From assembly GCF_001429165.1 (NCBI RefSeq), contig NZ_LMIR01000004.1, forward strand, positions 186,001 to 250,000: a stretch of 64,000 bases of DNA. Reading direction: 5' to 3'. Position numbers and translations under genes: made by a program. Each line of letters begins with the position of its first letter. The stretch's first letter is position 1. Below are positions 27,696 through 36,051 of the stretch, in pieces. The DNA is from Agromyces sp. Root81 (lineage in GTDB: Bacteria; Actinomycetota; Actinomycetes; Actinomycetales; Microbacteriaceae). The notes under the pieces were generated by a model. It was not told the origin of the DNA. It made no database searches and saw only the letters and a list, made by a program, of their open reading frames with translations.

Positions 27696-28634
27696 ATGCG
27701 CCCTGCCTCGATCATCAGCCGCGTCGCCGCGACAGTGGCCGTCGTGCTCGCGCTCGCGGCGTGCAGCGGCCCCGGCGACGTGCAACGGGCCGCCGCCCCG
27801 AGCGCCGACGCGGCCGCCGTCGTCGATCTGCCGATCCCGCCCGCCACGGAGTTCGACCCCGGGCACATCGTGAGCGACGACGCGTTCTACGACAGCAGCG
27901 CGATGAGCGAAGCGGAGATCCAGCAGTTCTTCGAGGGCCTCGACTGCCGCCCGAAGGACGGAGTGCCGTGCCTCGCCGACTACTCGCAGAGCACGACGAC
28001 GCAGGCCGCCGCCGGCCCGGGGCACTGCGCCGAGTACCGCGGCGGCGTCCGCGAGCGCGCGAGCCGCATCGTGTCGAAGGTCGCCGTGGCGTGCGGCGTG
28101 AGCCCGAAGACCCTGCTCGTCCTGCTCCAGAAGGAGCAGTCGCTGCTCACCCGGCCGAGCGAATCGGGGTACCTCCGTGCGACAGGCTACGCCTGCCCCG
28201 ACACGGCCGACTGCGATGCGAAGTACTTCGGCTTCTTCAACCAGGTGTACAACGCCGCCTGGCAGTTCCGGCAGTACACCGAGCAGCCCGACCGCGCCTA
28301 CCGCGTCGGCGCCGTCGACGTGCAGTTCCATCCGGATGCCGCGTGCGGCACGTCGTCCGTCGCCATCGCCAACCAGGCCACGGCGAATCTCTACAACTAC
28401 ACGCCGTACCAGCCGAACCCGGCCGCAGTGGCCGACCCCGAGGTCGGCGACGGCTGCTCGGCGTTCGGCAACCTGAACTTCTGGCGGCTCTGGCACCGCT
28501 GGTTCGGCGACCCCGAGGCCGAGCGCTACCCCGGTTTCCTGCCGCCCTGCAGCAGGCTCGTGGGCGGCCATGCGTGCCCGATCCCCGAGGCGACGCTGCC
28601 GGCCGCGCCGCCGCTCCGGCTGACCGCCGACTGA
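27696..28634 (+). CDS. Surface lipoprotein with actinobacterial 'KEQ' lysozyme-like domain, unknown function
   Basis: 312-aa lipoprotein: signal peptide with lipobox LAAC (Cys at about residue 23), then a Pro/Ala linker and one compact domain. The domain has the blocks VSPKTLLVLLQKEQSLL, ATGYACPDTADCDAKYFGFF, NQVYNAAWQFRQY and NQATANLYNYTPYQPNP, which I recognise from many uncharacterised actinobacterial exported proteins, sometimes labelled hemagglutinin-like. The helix with a Glu followed by a Gly/Tyr-rich segment resembles lytic transglycosylases, so a cell-wall role is possible but unproven. Several cysteines could form disulfides. Probably leaderless. Confidence 0.75.
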   Translation: MRPASIISRVAATVAVVLALAACSGPGDVQRAAAPSADAAAVVDLPIPPATEFDPGHIVSDDAFYDSSAMSEAEIQQFFEGLDCRPKDGVPCLADYSQSTTTQAAAGPGHCAEYRGGVRERASRIVSKVAVACGVSPKTLLVLLQKEQSLLTRPSESGYLRATGYACPDTADCDAKYFGFFNQVYNAAWQFRQYTEQPDRAYRVGAVDVQFHPDAACGTSSVAIANQATANLYNYTPYQPNPAAVADPEVGDGCSAFGNLNFWRLWHRWFGDPEAERYPGFLPPCSRLVGGHACPIPEATLPAAPPLRLTAD

Positions 28635-28646
28635 CGCCGCCGAGAC

Positions 28647-29132
28647 TCAATCGGCGCGGGCCGCCACGATGGTGGCCGGCTCGTGTCGCACCGGGAAGGC
28701 GACGGACGCGGCGATGAAGCATTTCTCGGCCGCCTCGGCGTGGATCCTGCGGGCGAGTTCGAGCATCGAGGCATCCGCCACCTCGACCTGCGGCCGCAGG
28801 ACGGCCTCGACGAATGCGCCGCCGCCGCGGCCGTCCTCGCGCATGAGCCCGACGGCCCGATCGGTGTAGCCGCGCACGACCACGCCGTGCTTCGTGGCGA
28901 CGTGCAGGTACGACAGCATGTGGCACTCGCTGAGGGCGGCGAGCAGCAGCTCCTCGGGGTTCCACCGTTCGCGGTCCCCGTGGAACACGCGATCGCTCGA
29001 GCCGGCGATCTCGTGCAGCTTGCCCTCGGTGCGGACGACGTGCTGGCGGCCGTAGTCCCGGTAGCCGGACGTGCCCGTTCCGCGGTCGCCCTGCCACTCG
29101 ACCTCGATCTCGTAGCGGTGTTCCCCGAGCAT
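28647..29132 (-). CDS. OsmC-family peroxiredoxin-like protein
   Basis: 161 aa, cytoplasmic thiol peroxidase family that reduces organic hydroperoxides. Both redox cysteines are present: one in LAALSECHMLSYLH and one in AEKCFIAASV. The dimer-forming motif WNPEELLLAAL is intact. ATG at 29132 has GGAGG four bases upstream; longer frames lack this. It ends 12 bases after the convergent lipoprotein gene and is divergent from gabT. Confidence 0.9.
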   Translation of the reverse strand: MLGEHRYEIEVEWQGDRGTGTSGYRDYGRQHVVRTEGKLHEIAGSSDRVFHGDRERWNPEELLLAALSECHMLSYLHVATKHGVVVRGYTDRAVGLMREDGRGGGAFVEAVLRPQVEVADASMLELARRIHAEAAEKCFIAASVAFPVRHEPATIVAARAD

Positions 29133-29216
29133 CTTGCCTCCGATCGCGCGCGCGGCTCGCGCCATCCGATTCTGCACCCGATTCCGGTCTCGGCGCGGCG
29201 ATAGGGTGGAGGCACC

Positions 29217-30593
29217 ATGACTGATACCCGCATCGACGCCCAGACAGCCGCCGCCCCGGTCTACACCGTGCCGCAGGAGCGCAAGATCGTGACCGCCGTT
29301 CCCGGTCCGAAGTCGCAGGAGCTGCAGGCCCGACGATCGAAGGTCGTCTCGGCCGGTGTCTCCTCCGCCCTGCCCGTCTACATCGAGCGCGCGAACGGCG
29401 CGATCCTCGTCGACGTCGACGGCAACCGGTTCGTCGACTTCGGCGCCGGCATCGGCGTGACCACGATCGGCCACACCGAGCAGCGCGTCGTCGCGGCTGC
29501 GGCCGACCAGCTGCAGGACGTCATCCACACGCTCTTCACGATCACCCCCTACGAGGAGTACGTGCGCGTCGCCGAGCTGCTCGCCGAACACACCCCGGGC
29601 AACTGGGAGAAGAAGAGCGTGCTCGTCAACTCGGGCGCGGAGGCCGTCGAGAACGGCGTGAAGATCGCCCGCAAGCACACCGGCCGTCGCGCCGTCGCGG
29701 TGCTCGACCACGCGTATCACGGCCGCACGAACCTCACGATGGCGATGAACTACAAGGCGATGCCGTACGCGACCGGGTTCGGCCCGCTCGCCGGCGACGT
29801 GTACCACGCACCGAACTCGTACCCCTATCGCGACGGGCTGTCGGGCGAAGACGCCGCCGCCCGCACGATCGCCTACCTCGAGAAGGTCGTCGGGGCGAGC
29901 GACCTCGCCTGCCTCGTCGTCGAGCCCATCCAGGGCGAAGGCGGGTTCATGGTTCCCGCCGACGGGTTCCTGCCGACCCTGCAGGCGTGGTGCACCGAGA
30001 ACGGCGTCGTCATGATCGCCGACGAGATCCAGTCGGGCATGGCCCGCACCGGTCGCTATTACGCCAGCGAGCACTTCGGCTGGGAGCCCGACCTCGTGCT
30101 CTCGGCGAAGGGCATTGCGGGCGGCCTCCCCCTCGCCGCGGTCACCGGCCGTTCCGAGATCATGGATTCCGCCCAGCCCGGCGGCCTCGGCGGCACCTTC
30201 GGCGGCAACCCCGTCGCGTGCGCCGCGGCGATCGCCGTGTTCGAGTCGATCGAGGAGCACGACCTCCTCGCCGAGGCGCAGCGCATCGAGGCGACCTTCC
30301 GCGCCGGCCTCGAGAAGCTCGCCGAGCGCTACGACGTGATCGGCGAGATCCGCGGCAAGGGCGCGATGATCGCCATCGAGCTCGTGCAGCCCGGCACCGC
30401 TGCGACCACGAAGGCCCCGAACGCCGAAGCCGTCACCGCGATCGTCGCGTACGCGGCCCAGCAGGGCGTGCTCTTCCTCAACGCAGGCACCTACGGCAAC
30501 GTGCTGCGCTTCCTGCCGAGTCTGGCGGTGAGCGACGCGCTCATCGAAGACGGGCTCACCGTGCTCGACGACGCCCTCGCCTCGCTCGGATAG
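29217..30593 (+). CDS. gabT: 4-aminobutyrate--2-oxoglutarate transaminase
   Basis: Class III PLP aminotransferase, 458 aa: GABA plus 2-oxoglutarate to succinate semialdehyde plus glutamate. Seen: NSGAEAVENGVKIARKHTGR, the YHGRTNLTM block, VVEPIQGEGGF, DEIQSGMARTG, and the PLP lysine in SAKGIAGGLPLAA. GGTGGAGG ribosome site. A TAGGGT -10 box lies at 29202-29207. No gabD is in the window. It fits the polyamine/GABA genes at both sides of the envelope module. Confidence 0.93.
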   Translation: MTDTRIDAQTAAAPVYTVPQERKIVTAVPGPKSQELQARRSKVVSAGVSSALPVYIERANGAILVDVDGNRFVDFGAGIGVTTIGHTEQRVVAAAADQLQDVIHTLFTITPYEEYVRVAELLAEHTPGNWEKKSVLVNSGAEAVENGVKIARKHTGRRAVAVLDHAYHGRTNLTMAMNYKAMPYATGFGPLAGDVYHAPNSYPYRDGLSGEDAAARTIAYLEKVVGASDLACLVVEPIQGEGGFMVPADGFLPTLQAWCTENGVVMIADEIQSGMARTGRYYASEHFGWEPDLVLSAKGIAGGLPLAAVTGRSEIMDSAQPGGLGGTFGGNPVACAAAIAVFESIEEHDLLAEAQRIEATFRAGLEKLAERYDVIGEIRGKGAMIAIELVQPGTAATTKAPNAEAVTAIVAYAAQQGVLFLNAGTYGNVLRFLPSLAVSDALIEDGLTVLDDALASLG

Positions 30594-30598
30594 TGCAG

Positions 30599-31588
30599 GT
30601 GACCGGCACATTCTCAGTCACTGACTCCGTCGAACTCGCCGTGGTCGAGCGTAGTGGTTTCATCGAGTCCCGGCACGCGGGTTCCGCCGTCGTGCTCTCC
30701 CCCGAAGGCGAGGTGCTGCGCGCCCTCGGCGACGTGGTCACCCCGATCTTCCCCCGGTCCTGCCTGAAGCCGTTCCAGGCCGTCGCGGTCATGACCTCGG
30801 GGGTCACCCTCCGCGGTGAAGACGCGGCGATCGCCACCGCGAGCCACTCCGGCACCGCCGCGCATGTCGCGCTCGTGCGTCGCCTGCTCGAGCGGGAGTC
30901 GCTGCCCGAGTCGGCGCTCGGCTGCCCGCCGGCTGCTCCGTCCGACCAGGTGGCGCGTGAACAGCTCATCCGCTCGGGCGGCCAGCGCGAGCGGGTCTAC
31001 ATGAACTGCTCGGGCAAGCACTCGGCGATGCTCCTCGCGTGCGTCGCGAACGAGTGGCCGCTCGAGGGCTACCTCGACGTCGATCATCCCCTGCAGAAGC
31101 GCGTGCTCGACGTCATCGAGCGGTTCACGGGCGAGCGCCCCGCGGCGACCGCGATCGACGGCTGCGGCGCACCCGTGCACGCGATCAGCCTCGGCGGACT
31201 CGCGCGCGGCATCCAGAAGATCACGACGGCGGCGGCCGGTTCGCCGTTCGCGCTGTACCGTGAGGCCGCGGCGCTCACCGAGGCGGTACGGGAGCACGCA
31301 TGGGCGGTCGGCGGACCCGGCCAGCCCGACACCGTCGCCGTCGAGCGGCTCGGCGTCTTCGCGAAGGTCGGCGCCGAAGGCGTCATGGTCATGACCGCGC
31401 CCGACGGCACGACGGTCGCCCTCAAGGTGCTCGACGGCTCCTCGCGCGCCTCGACGATCATCGCGCTGCGCCTGCTCGCGCAGTCGGGCGCGATCGACCA
31501 CGAGGCGATCGACGCCGTGCAGACCGAACTCGATCTCTGGGTCATGGGCGGCGAACAGCGCGTCGGGGCGATCCGCGCCACGATCTGA
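30599..31588 (+). CDS. L-asparaginase II family protein
   Basis: Asparaginase of the thermolabile II / Rhizobium-type family, 329 aa, which hydrolyses asparagine to aspartate and ammonia and is unrelated to the E. coli AnsA/AnsB fold. Blocks: HAGSAVVLSPEGEVLRALGD, SCLKPFQA, ASHSGTAAHVALVRRLLE, MNCSGKHSAMLLAC, AIDGCGAPVHAISLGGLARG. The start is either GTG 30599 or GTG 30593, the latter sharing its G with the gabT stop; both imply coupling to gabT. A nitrogen-scavenging pair is likely. Confidence 0.88.
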   Translation: MTGTFSVTDSVELAVVERSGFIESRHAGSAVVLSPEGEVLRALGDVVTPIFPRSCLKPFQAVAVMTSGVTLRGEDAAIATASHSGTAAHVALVRRLLERESLPESALGCPPAAPSDQVAREQLIRSGGQRERVYMNCSGKHSAMLLACVANEWPLEGYLDVDHPLQKRVLDVIERFTGERPAATAIDGCGAPVHAISLGGLARGIQKITTAAAGSPFALYREAAALTEAVREHAWAVGGPGQPDTVAVERLGVFAKVGAEGVMVMTAPDGTTVALKVLDGSSRASTIIALRLLAQSGAIDHEAIDAVQTELDLWVMGGEQRVGAIRATI

Positions 31589-31630
31589 TCCGACTCGAGC
31601 GGCGACCGCGCCGTGCAGGCACAACGATGA

Positions 31631-31668
31631 CGGATGCCGCAGCGGGATCATTCCCGCTGCGGCATCCG
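31631..31668. terminator. Bidirectional terminator between asparaginase and potC
   Basis: Perfect 17-base arms (CGGATGCCGCAGCGGGA and its complement) around a TCAT loop, between two convergent genes (stops at 31588 and 31695). Confidence 0.8.
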
Positions 31669-31694
31669 CTGCTCGCGCTACCCGCCGGTTCGGG

Positions 31695-32594
31695 TCAGCC
31701 GAGTTTCGCGAGCCGTTTCGCTCGCGCCGTGCGCGAGACCTGGGCGACGATCACGAGCACGAGCGCGAAGAGGAACACCGCCGACGCGATGACGTTCGCC
31801 TCGGCCGGGATGCCGCGCGACGCCGAGATGTAGATGTACTTCGGGAAGGTCGAGACGGCGCCCGAGTTGAAGTTCGTGATGATGAAGTCGTCGAAGCTCA
31901 GCGCGAACGACAGCAGCGCCGCCGCGACGATGCCGGGCAGCAGCAGCGGGAACGTCACCCGCCAGAACACCTGCGACGGCGAGCCGTAGAGGTCTCGGCC
32001 CGCCTCTTCGAGGGCGGGGTCGAGACTCGCGACGCGGGCCTTGACCGTCACCACGACGAAGCTGATGCAGAACATCGTGTGCGCCAGGATGATCGTCGTC
32101 ATGTCCTTCGCCACGCCGACGGCGAGGAACTGGGCCGCGAGCCCGGCGCCGAGCACGACCTCGGGCGTCGCCATCGGCAGGAACAGCAGAAGGCTGATCG
32201 CACCGCGGGCCCGGAACCGGTAGCGCACGAGCGCGATCGCGATCATCGTGCCGAGCACCGTCGCGATGACGGTCGCGGCGACGCCGATGATGATGCTGTT
32301 GCCGAACGCCTCGCACACGGCACCGCCCTCGACCGTGCACACGTTCAGCCACTTGTCGAGCGTGAACCCGCGCCAGGCGATGTTCGACTTGATCGAGTCG
32401 TTGAACGAGAACACGAAGGTGTAGACGATGGGGATGAGCAGGAACACGAACGCGATGATCGTGTAGGCCGGCAGCAGCCAATCGCCCAGCCCGAGGCGAC
32501 GCGGACGGACCCGGCCTCCGGGGCGGCGCGACTCCAGCTCCTGGCTCTCGTCGAATCCGCCGAGGACGGCGGCCGCTTGGACTTCTCCGCTCAC
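31695..32594 (-). CDS. potC: Polyamine-type ABC transporter permease
   Basis: Permease of the PotC/YdcV type, 299 aa with six membrane segments after a polar N-terminal tail of some 35 residues. The EAA loop is EEAGRDLYGSPSQVFWRVTF and PATP-type block MATPEVVLGAGL is present. GTG start at 32594 overlaps the potB stop (GTGA). The longer upstream frame is a shadow of potB. Confidence 0.88.
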   Translation of the reverse strand: MSGEVQAAAVLGGFDESQELESRRPGGRVRPRRLGLGDWLLPAYTIIAFVFLLIPIVYTFVFSFNDSIKSNIAWRGFTLDKWLNVCTVEGGAVCEAFGNSIIIGVAATVIATVLGTMIAIALVRYRFRARGAISLLLFLPMATPEVVLGAGLAAQFLAVGVAKDMTTIILAHTMFCISFVVVTVKARVASLDPALEEAGRDLYGSPSQVFWRVTFPLLLPGIVAAALLSFALSFDDFIITNFNSGAVSTFPKYIYISASRGIPAEANVIASAVFLFALVLVIVAQVSRTARAKRLAKLG

Positions 32595-33502
32595 AGCAGG
32601 TCCTCCGTTCCGGATCGCTTGACGTAGATGCCGACGATCACGAGGATCGCGGCCATGAGGATGATCGAGAGCGCCGCGGCCGCCGGATAGTTCAGCAGCA
32701 CGAGGAAGTTCGCCTCGATCACGTTGCCCATCATCTGCGTGTCGGGCCCGCCCAGGAAGTCCCGGCTCGCGTTCACGTAGTCTCCTGCGGCGGGGATGAA
32801 CGTGAGCAGGGTGCCGGCGACGATACCCGGCATCGACAGCGGGATGGTGACCTTGCGGAAGACCGTGAACGGGTTCGCGTAGAGGTCGCTGCCCGCCTCG
32901 AGGTAGCGCAGGTCGAGTCGCTCGAGCGTCGTGTACAGCGGCAGCGTCATGAACGGGATGAAGTTGTAGGTGAGGCCGAAGATCACCGCGAACGGGGTCC
33001 CCGTGAAGTGCGCGTCGGGTGCCATGAGCGAGAGCGCCTTCAACGAGGTGATGATGAACGACTCGTCCGAGAGCAACTGCTTCCACGCCAGCGTGCGCAG
33101 CAGGAAGCTGATGAAGAACGGGGCGATCACGAGCACGAGCATGAGCGCCTGCAGCATCGGCCACCGCCGCGCCTTCACGCCGATGAAGTAGGCGAGCGGA
33201 TAGCTGAAGAGCAGCGCGAACACCGTGGCCGCGAGCGCGTACCCGAAGGAGCGCACGATGTGCGGCCAGTAATCGCTCATGACAGTGACGTAGTTCTGCC
33301 AGTTGAACGCGTACTCGTATTGGCCGATGTCGCCGAATTCGGCCGGCGCCTGCAGCGAGGTGAGCAGGAGCGAGATGAGCGGCGTGACGAAGAACAGCAC
33401 GAGGTAGAGCAGCCCGGGAAGCAGCAGGAACAGGGCGATCCTGCTGCGCTTCCTCGGCGCCTGCGGCACGACCTCCGCGGTCTGGAATGCGGCGAAGGCC
33501 AT
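32591..33502 (-). CDS. potB: Polyamine-type ABC transporter permease
   Basis: Permease of the PotB type, 303 aa, six membrane segments. Blocks: LFLLLPGLLYLVLFFVTPL, APFFISFLLRTLAW, and the EAA loop LEAGSDLYANPFTVFRKVTI. Starts two bases after the potA stop, so it is coupled. Confidence 0.9.
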   Translation of the reverse strand: MAFAAFQTAEVVPQAPRKRSRIALFLLLPGLLYLVLFFVTPLISLLLTSLQAPAEFGDIGQYEYAFNWQNYVTVMSDYWPHIVRSFGYALAATVFALLFSYPLAYFIGVKARRWPMLQALMLVLVIAPFFISFLLRTLAWKQLLSDESFIITSLKALSLMAPDAHFTGTPFAVIFGLTYNFIPFMTLPLYTTLERLDLRYLEAGSDLYANPFTVFRKVTIPLSMPGIVAGTLLTFIPAAGDYVNASRDFLGGPDTQMMGNVIEANFLVLLNYPAAAALSIILMAAILVIVGIYVKRSGTEDLL

Positions 33503-33504
33503 GA

Positions 33505-34710
33505 TCAGCCCTCCTCGAGCTCCGCGACGAGAGCCTCTCGGCGTTGCGCGGCGATCGAGGTCGTGTCGTCATCGGCGGCGAAGCGACCTTCGGTCTCCGG
33601 TACGTCGTCGAGGCCGAAGCCGTGCTCGACGGGCCACGAGATCCAGACCTCTGCGCCCTCGCCGACGACCGGACCCGCCCCGGTGTTCTGCGCGAACACG
33701 GTGACGGTGCCGACTCCGGGAACCGAGACGATGTACTGCGTGCTCACCCCCGAGAACGACGCGTCGATGACCCGGCCGGGCCCCAGCGTGTTGTGCTCGG
33801 ATGCCTCGGCCGGCGCCTCCCGGAGGAGGGTGACCTTCTCCGGTCGGACGCCGACGGTGACCCGCCCCTGGTGCCGCTGCGCCCGTGCCGTCGGCACGAC
33901 CACGCGTGCGCCGCCGATGTCGACGGTGATCGCGGCATCCGTGGCACCGGAGACGTCGCCGGTGAACAGGTTCGACTGGCCGAGGAAGTTCGCGACGAAC
34001 GAGGTGCGCGGCAGCTCGTACAGTTCGGCCGGGGCTCCCATCTGCTCGATCGCGCCCTTGTTCATGACCGCGACGGTGTCGGCCATGGTCATGGCCTCCT
34101 CCTGGTCGTGCGTGACGTGCAGGAAGGTGAGCCCGACCTCCTCTTGGATGGTCTTCAGCTCGAGCTGCATCTGTCGGCGCAGCTTCAGGTCGAGTGCGCC
34201 GAGGGGCTCGTCGAGGAGGAGGAGCGCCGGTCGGTTCACGATCGCCCGTGCGAGGGCGACGCGCTGCTGCTGGCCGCCCGACAGCTGCGCGGGGCGGCGC
34301 TGGGCGAGATGATCGAGCTCGACGAGACGCAGCGCCTCGTGCGCCCGGCCGAGCGCGTCGCCGATGCGGCGGCGCTTGAGCCCGAATGCCACGTTCTCGA
34401 GCACCGACATGTGCGGGAAGAGCGCGTAGCTCTGGAACACCGTGTTGACGGGGCGCTCGTGCGCCTTCGTTCCCGTGACGTCCCGCCCGCCGATCAGGAT
34501 CCGGCCGTTCGTCGGTTCCTCGAGCCCTGCGACGAGTCGCAGGGTCGTGGTCTTGCCGCAGCCCGACGGGCCGAGCAGGGCGAAGAACGAACCGGCGGGG
34601 ATCGTGAGGTCGAGCTCTTCGATCGCCGTGAAGCCGGGGAACCGCTTCTGGATGCCGACGAGCTCGAGATCAGCGCCGCGTTCGGCGAACTCGCGTACCG
34701 ACACGCTCAC
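33505..34710 (-). CDS. potA: Polyamine-type ABC transporter ATP-binding protein
   Basis: 401 aa. Walker A GPSGCGKTT, signature LSGGQQQRVALARA, Walker B LLLLDEPLGALDLK, switch region HVTHDQEEAMTMAD, and a C-terminal TOBE domain from about residue 270 that usually carries substrate-level regulation. GTG start at 34710 overlaps the potD stop (GTGA). Confidence 0.93.
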   Translation of the reverse strand: MSVSVREFAERGADLELVGIQKRFPGFTAIEELDLTIPAGSFFALLGPSGCGKTTTLRLVAGLEEPTNGRILIGGRDVTGTKAHERPVNTVFQSYALFPHMSVLENVAFGLKRRRIGDALGRAHEALRLVELDHLAQRRPAQLSGGQQQRVALARAIVNRPALLLLDEPLGALDLKLRRQMQLELKTIQEEVGLTFLHVTHDQEEAMTMADTVAVMNKGAIEQMGAPAELYELPRTSFVANFLGQSNLFTGDVSGATDAAITVDIGGARVVVPTARAQRHQGRVTVGVRPEKVTLLREAPAEASEHNTLGPGRVIDASFSGVSTQYIVSVPGVGTVTVFAQNTGAGPVVGEGAEVWISWPVEHGFGLDDVPETEGRFAADDDTTSIAAQRREALVAELEEG

Positions 34711-35921
34711 GCTCCCAGGAGGATGCTCTGGAACTGCGCCTGGTACTTCTGCTCCTCGGCGCCGTTGAGTGAACGGAAGATGTGCGCGTTCGAGAGCGTC
34801 TCTTCATTGGGGAAGATGAGCTGGTTCTCTGCGAGCTCGGGGTCGATCGCGATGGCGGCCTCCTTCGCGCCGACGACCGGCGTGATGAAGTTCACCCACG
34901 CCGCCACCTCGGCGGCGACCTCGGGCTCGTAGTAGTAGTTCATGAGGGTCTCTGCGTTCGTCTTGCGCGGCGAACCGATCGGAACGACGAAGTTGTCGTT
35001 CCACAGCGTGCCGCCCTCGGTCGGGATCGCGAACTCCCACTTGTCGCCGGCTTCGGCGTTGATCACAGTGATGTCGCCCGACCAGCAGATCGCGGCGAGC
35101 GTGTCTTCGCTCTTGAGGTCTTCGAGGTAGGAGTTGCCCTTGATGTTGCGCACCTGACCGGACTCGACCTGCTCGCGGAGCACCTCGATGGCGGCGTCGA
35201 ACTCCTCGTCGCCCCAGTCCCCGGCGATGTCGACGCCGTTCTGCAGCATGATGAGGCCCATCGTGTCGCGCATCTCGGAGAGCACGCCGACACGGCCCTT
35301 GAGCTCGGAGTTCCAGAGGTCTTCGACCGATGCGATCCCGCCGGGGATCGCCTCCTTGTTCCAGCAGATGCCGGCGAAGCCGCCCTGCCAGGGCAGCGAG
35401 TTGGTGCGCCCCTTGTCGAAGTCGGGGTCGCGCAGGGCGGGGTTGAGGTTCACGATGTTCGGGATGTTGTCGTGGTTGAGCTTCTGCGTGTAGCCGAAGC
35501 GGATCCAGCGGTCGGCCATCCAGTCGGTGAGCACCGAGGTGTCCGCGCCGATGTCCTGGCCGAGGGCGAGCTGGTCCTTGACCTTGCCGTAGTAGGTGTT
35601 GTTGTCGTCGACGGCGACCTCGTAGTTGACCGCGATGCCGGTCTCTTCGGTGAAGCGCTCGAGCGTGGGGTAGGCGCCGCTGTCGTCTTCGTCGATGTAG
35701 GCCGCCCAGTTGGCCCAGTTCACCGTCTTGTCGGTGGCCGACTTGTCGGCGGCGGGCGTGGGCTTGCCCTGTGCTCCACCGGTGGAGCAGGCGGCGAGTG
35801 TCAAGGCGGTCGCTCCGGCCCCTGCACCCGCGAGGAGTGTGCGCCGATTCAGCTGCACTTGACGAGCTTGGGCGATGAGCGCTCGCATCATCGGATCCTG
35901 GGGAAGGGGACGTTGGCTCAC
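34707..35921 (-). CDS. potD: Polyamine-type substrate-binding lipoprotein
   Basis: Extracytoplasmic binding protein for putrescine/spermidine-type amines, 404 aa. The signal has a twin-arginine (QLNRRTLLAGAGAGA) and ends in a lipobox LAAC. PotD-like blocks: VNWANWAAYIDE, FTEETGIAVNYEVAVDDN, PWQGGFAGICWNKEAIPGG, YYYEPEVAAEVAAWVNFITPV. GTG at 35921 has GGAG at proper spacing; a GTG at 35972 would put 17 unlikely residues in front. First gene of potDABC. Substrate class is inferred from family and from the nearby aminotransferases. Confidence 0.88.
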   Translation of the reverse strand: MSQRPLPQDPMMRALIAQARQVQLNRRTLLAGAGAGATALTLAACSTGGAQGKPTPAADKSATDKTVNWANWAAYIDEDDSGAYPTLERFTEETGIAVNYEVAVDDNNTYYGKVKDQLALGQDIGADTSVLTDWMADRWIRFGYTQKLNHDNIPNIVNLNPALRDPDFDKGRTNSLPWQGGFAGICWNKEAIPGGIASVEDLWNSELKGRVGVLSEMRDTMGLIMLQNGVDIAGDWGDEEFDAAIEVLREQVESGQVRNIKGNSYLEDLKSEDTLAAICWSGDITVINAEAGDKWEFAIPTEGGTLWNDNFVVPIGSPRKTNAETLMNYYYEPEVAAEVAAWVNFITPVVGAKEAAIAIDPELAENQLIFPNEETLSNAHIFRSLNGAEEQKYQAQFQSILLGA

Positions 35922-36051
35922 GGGGGACTCCGTTTCAATTGCTGCAGTGCAAGGGTGGGAAGATACTGCCACAGTGCAGGGCGGAAATCACTCGGTGATG
36001 TCCGAATCGTTAATTTCTGCGAACAAGTCGTGCGGAATCAGCACTTCTCGG

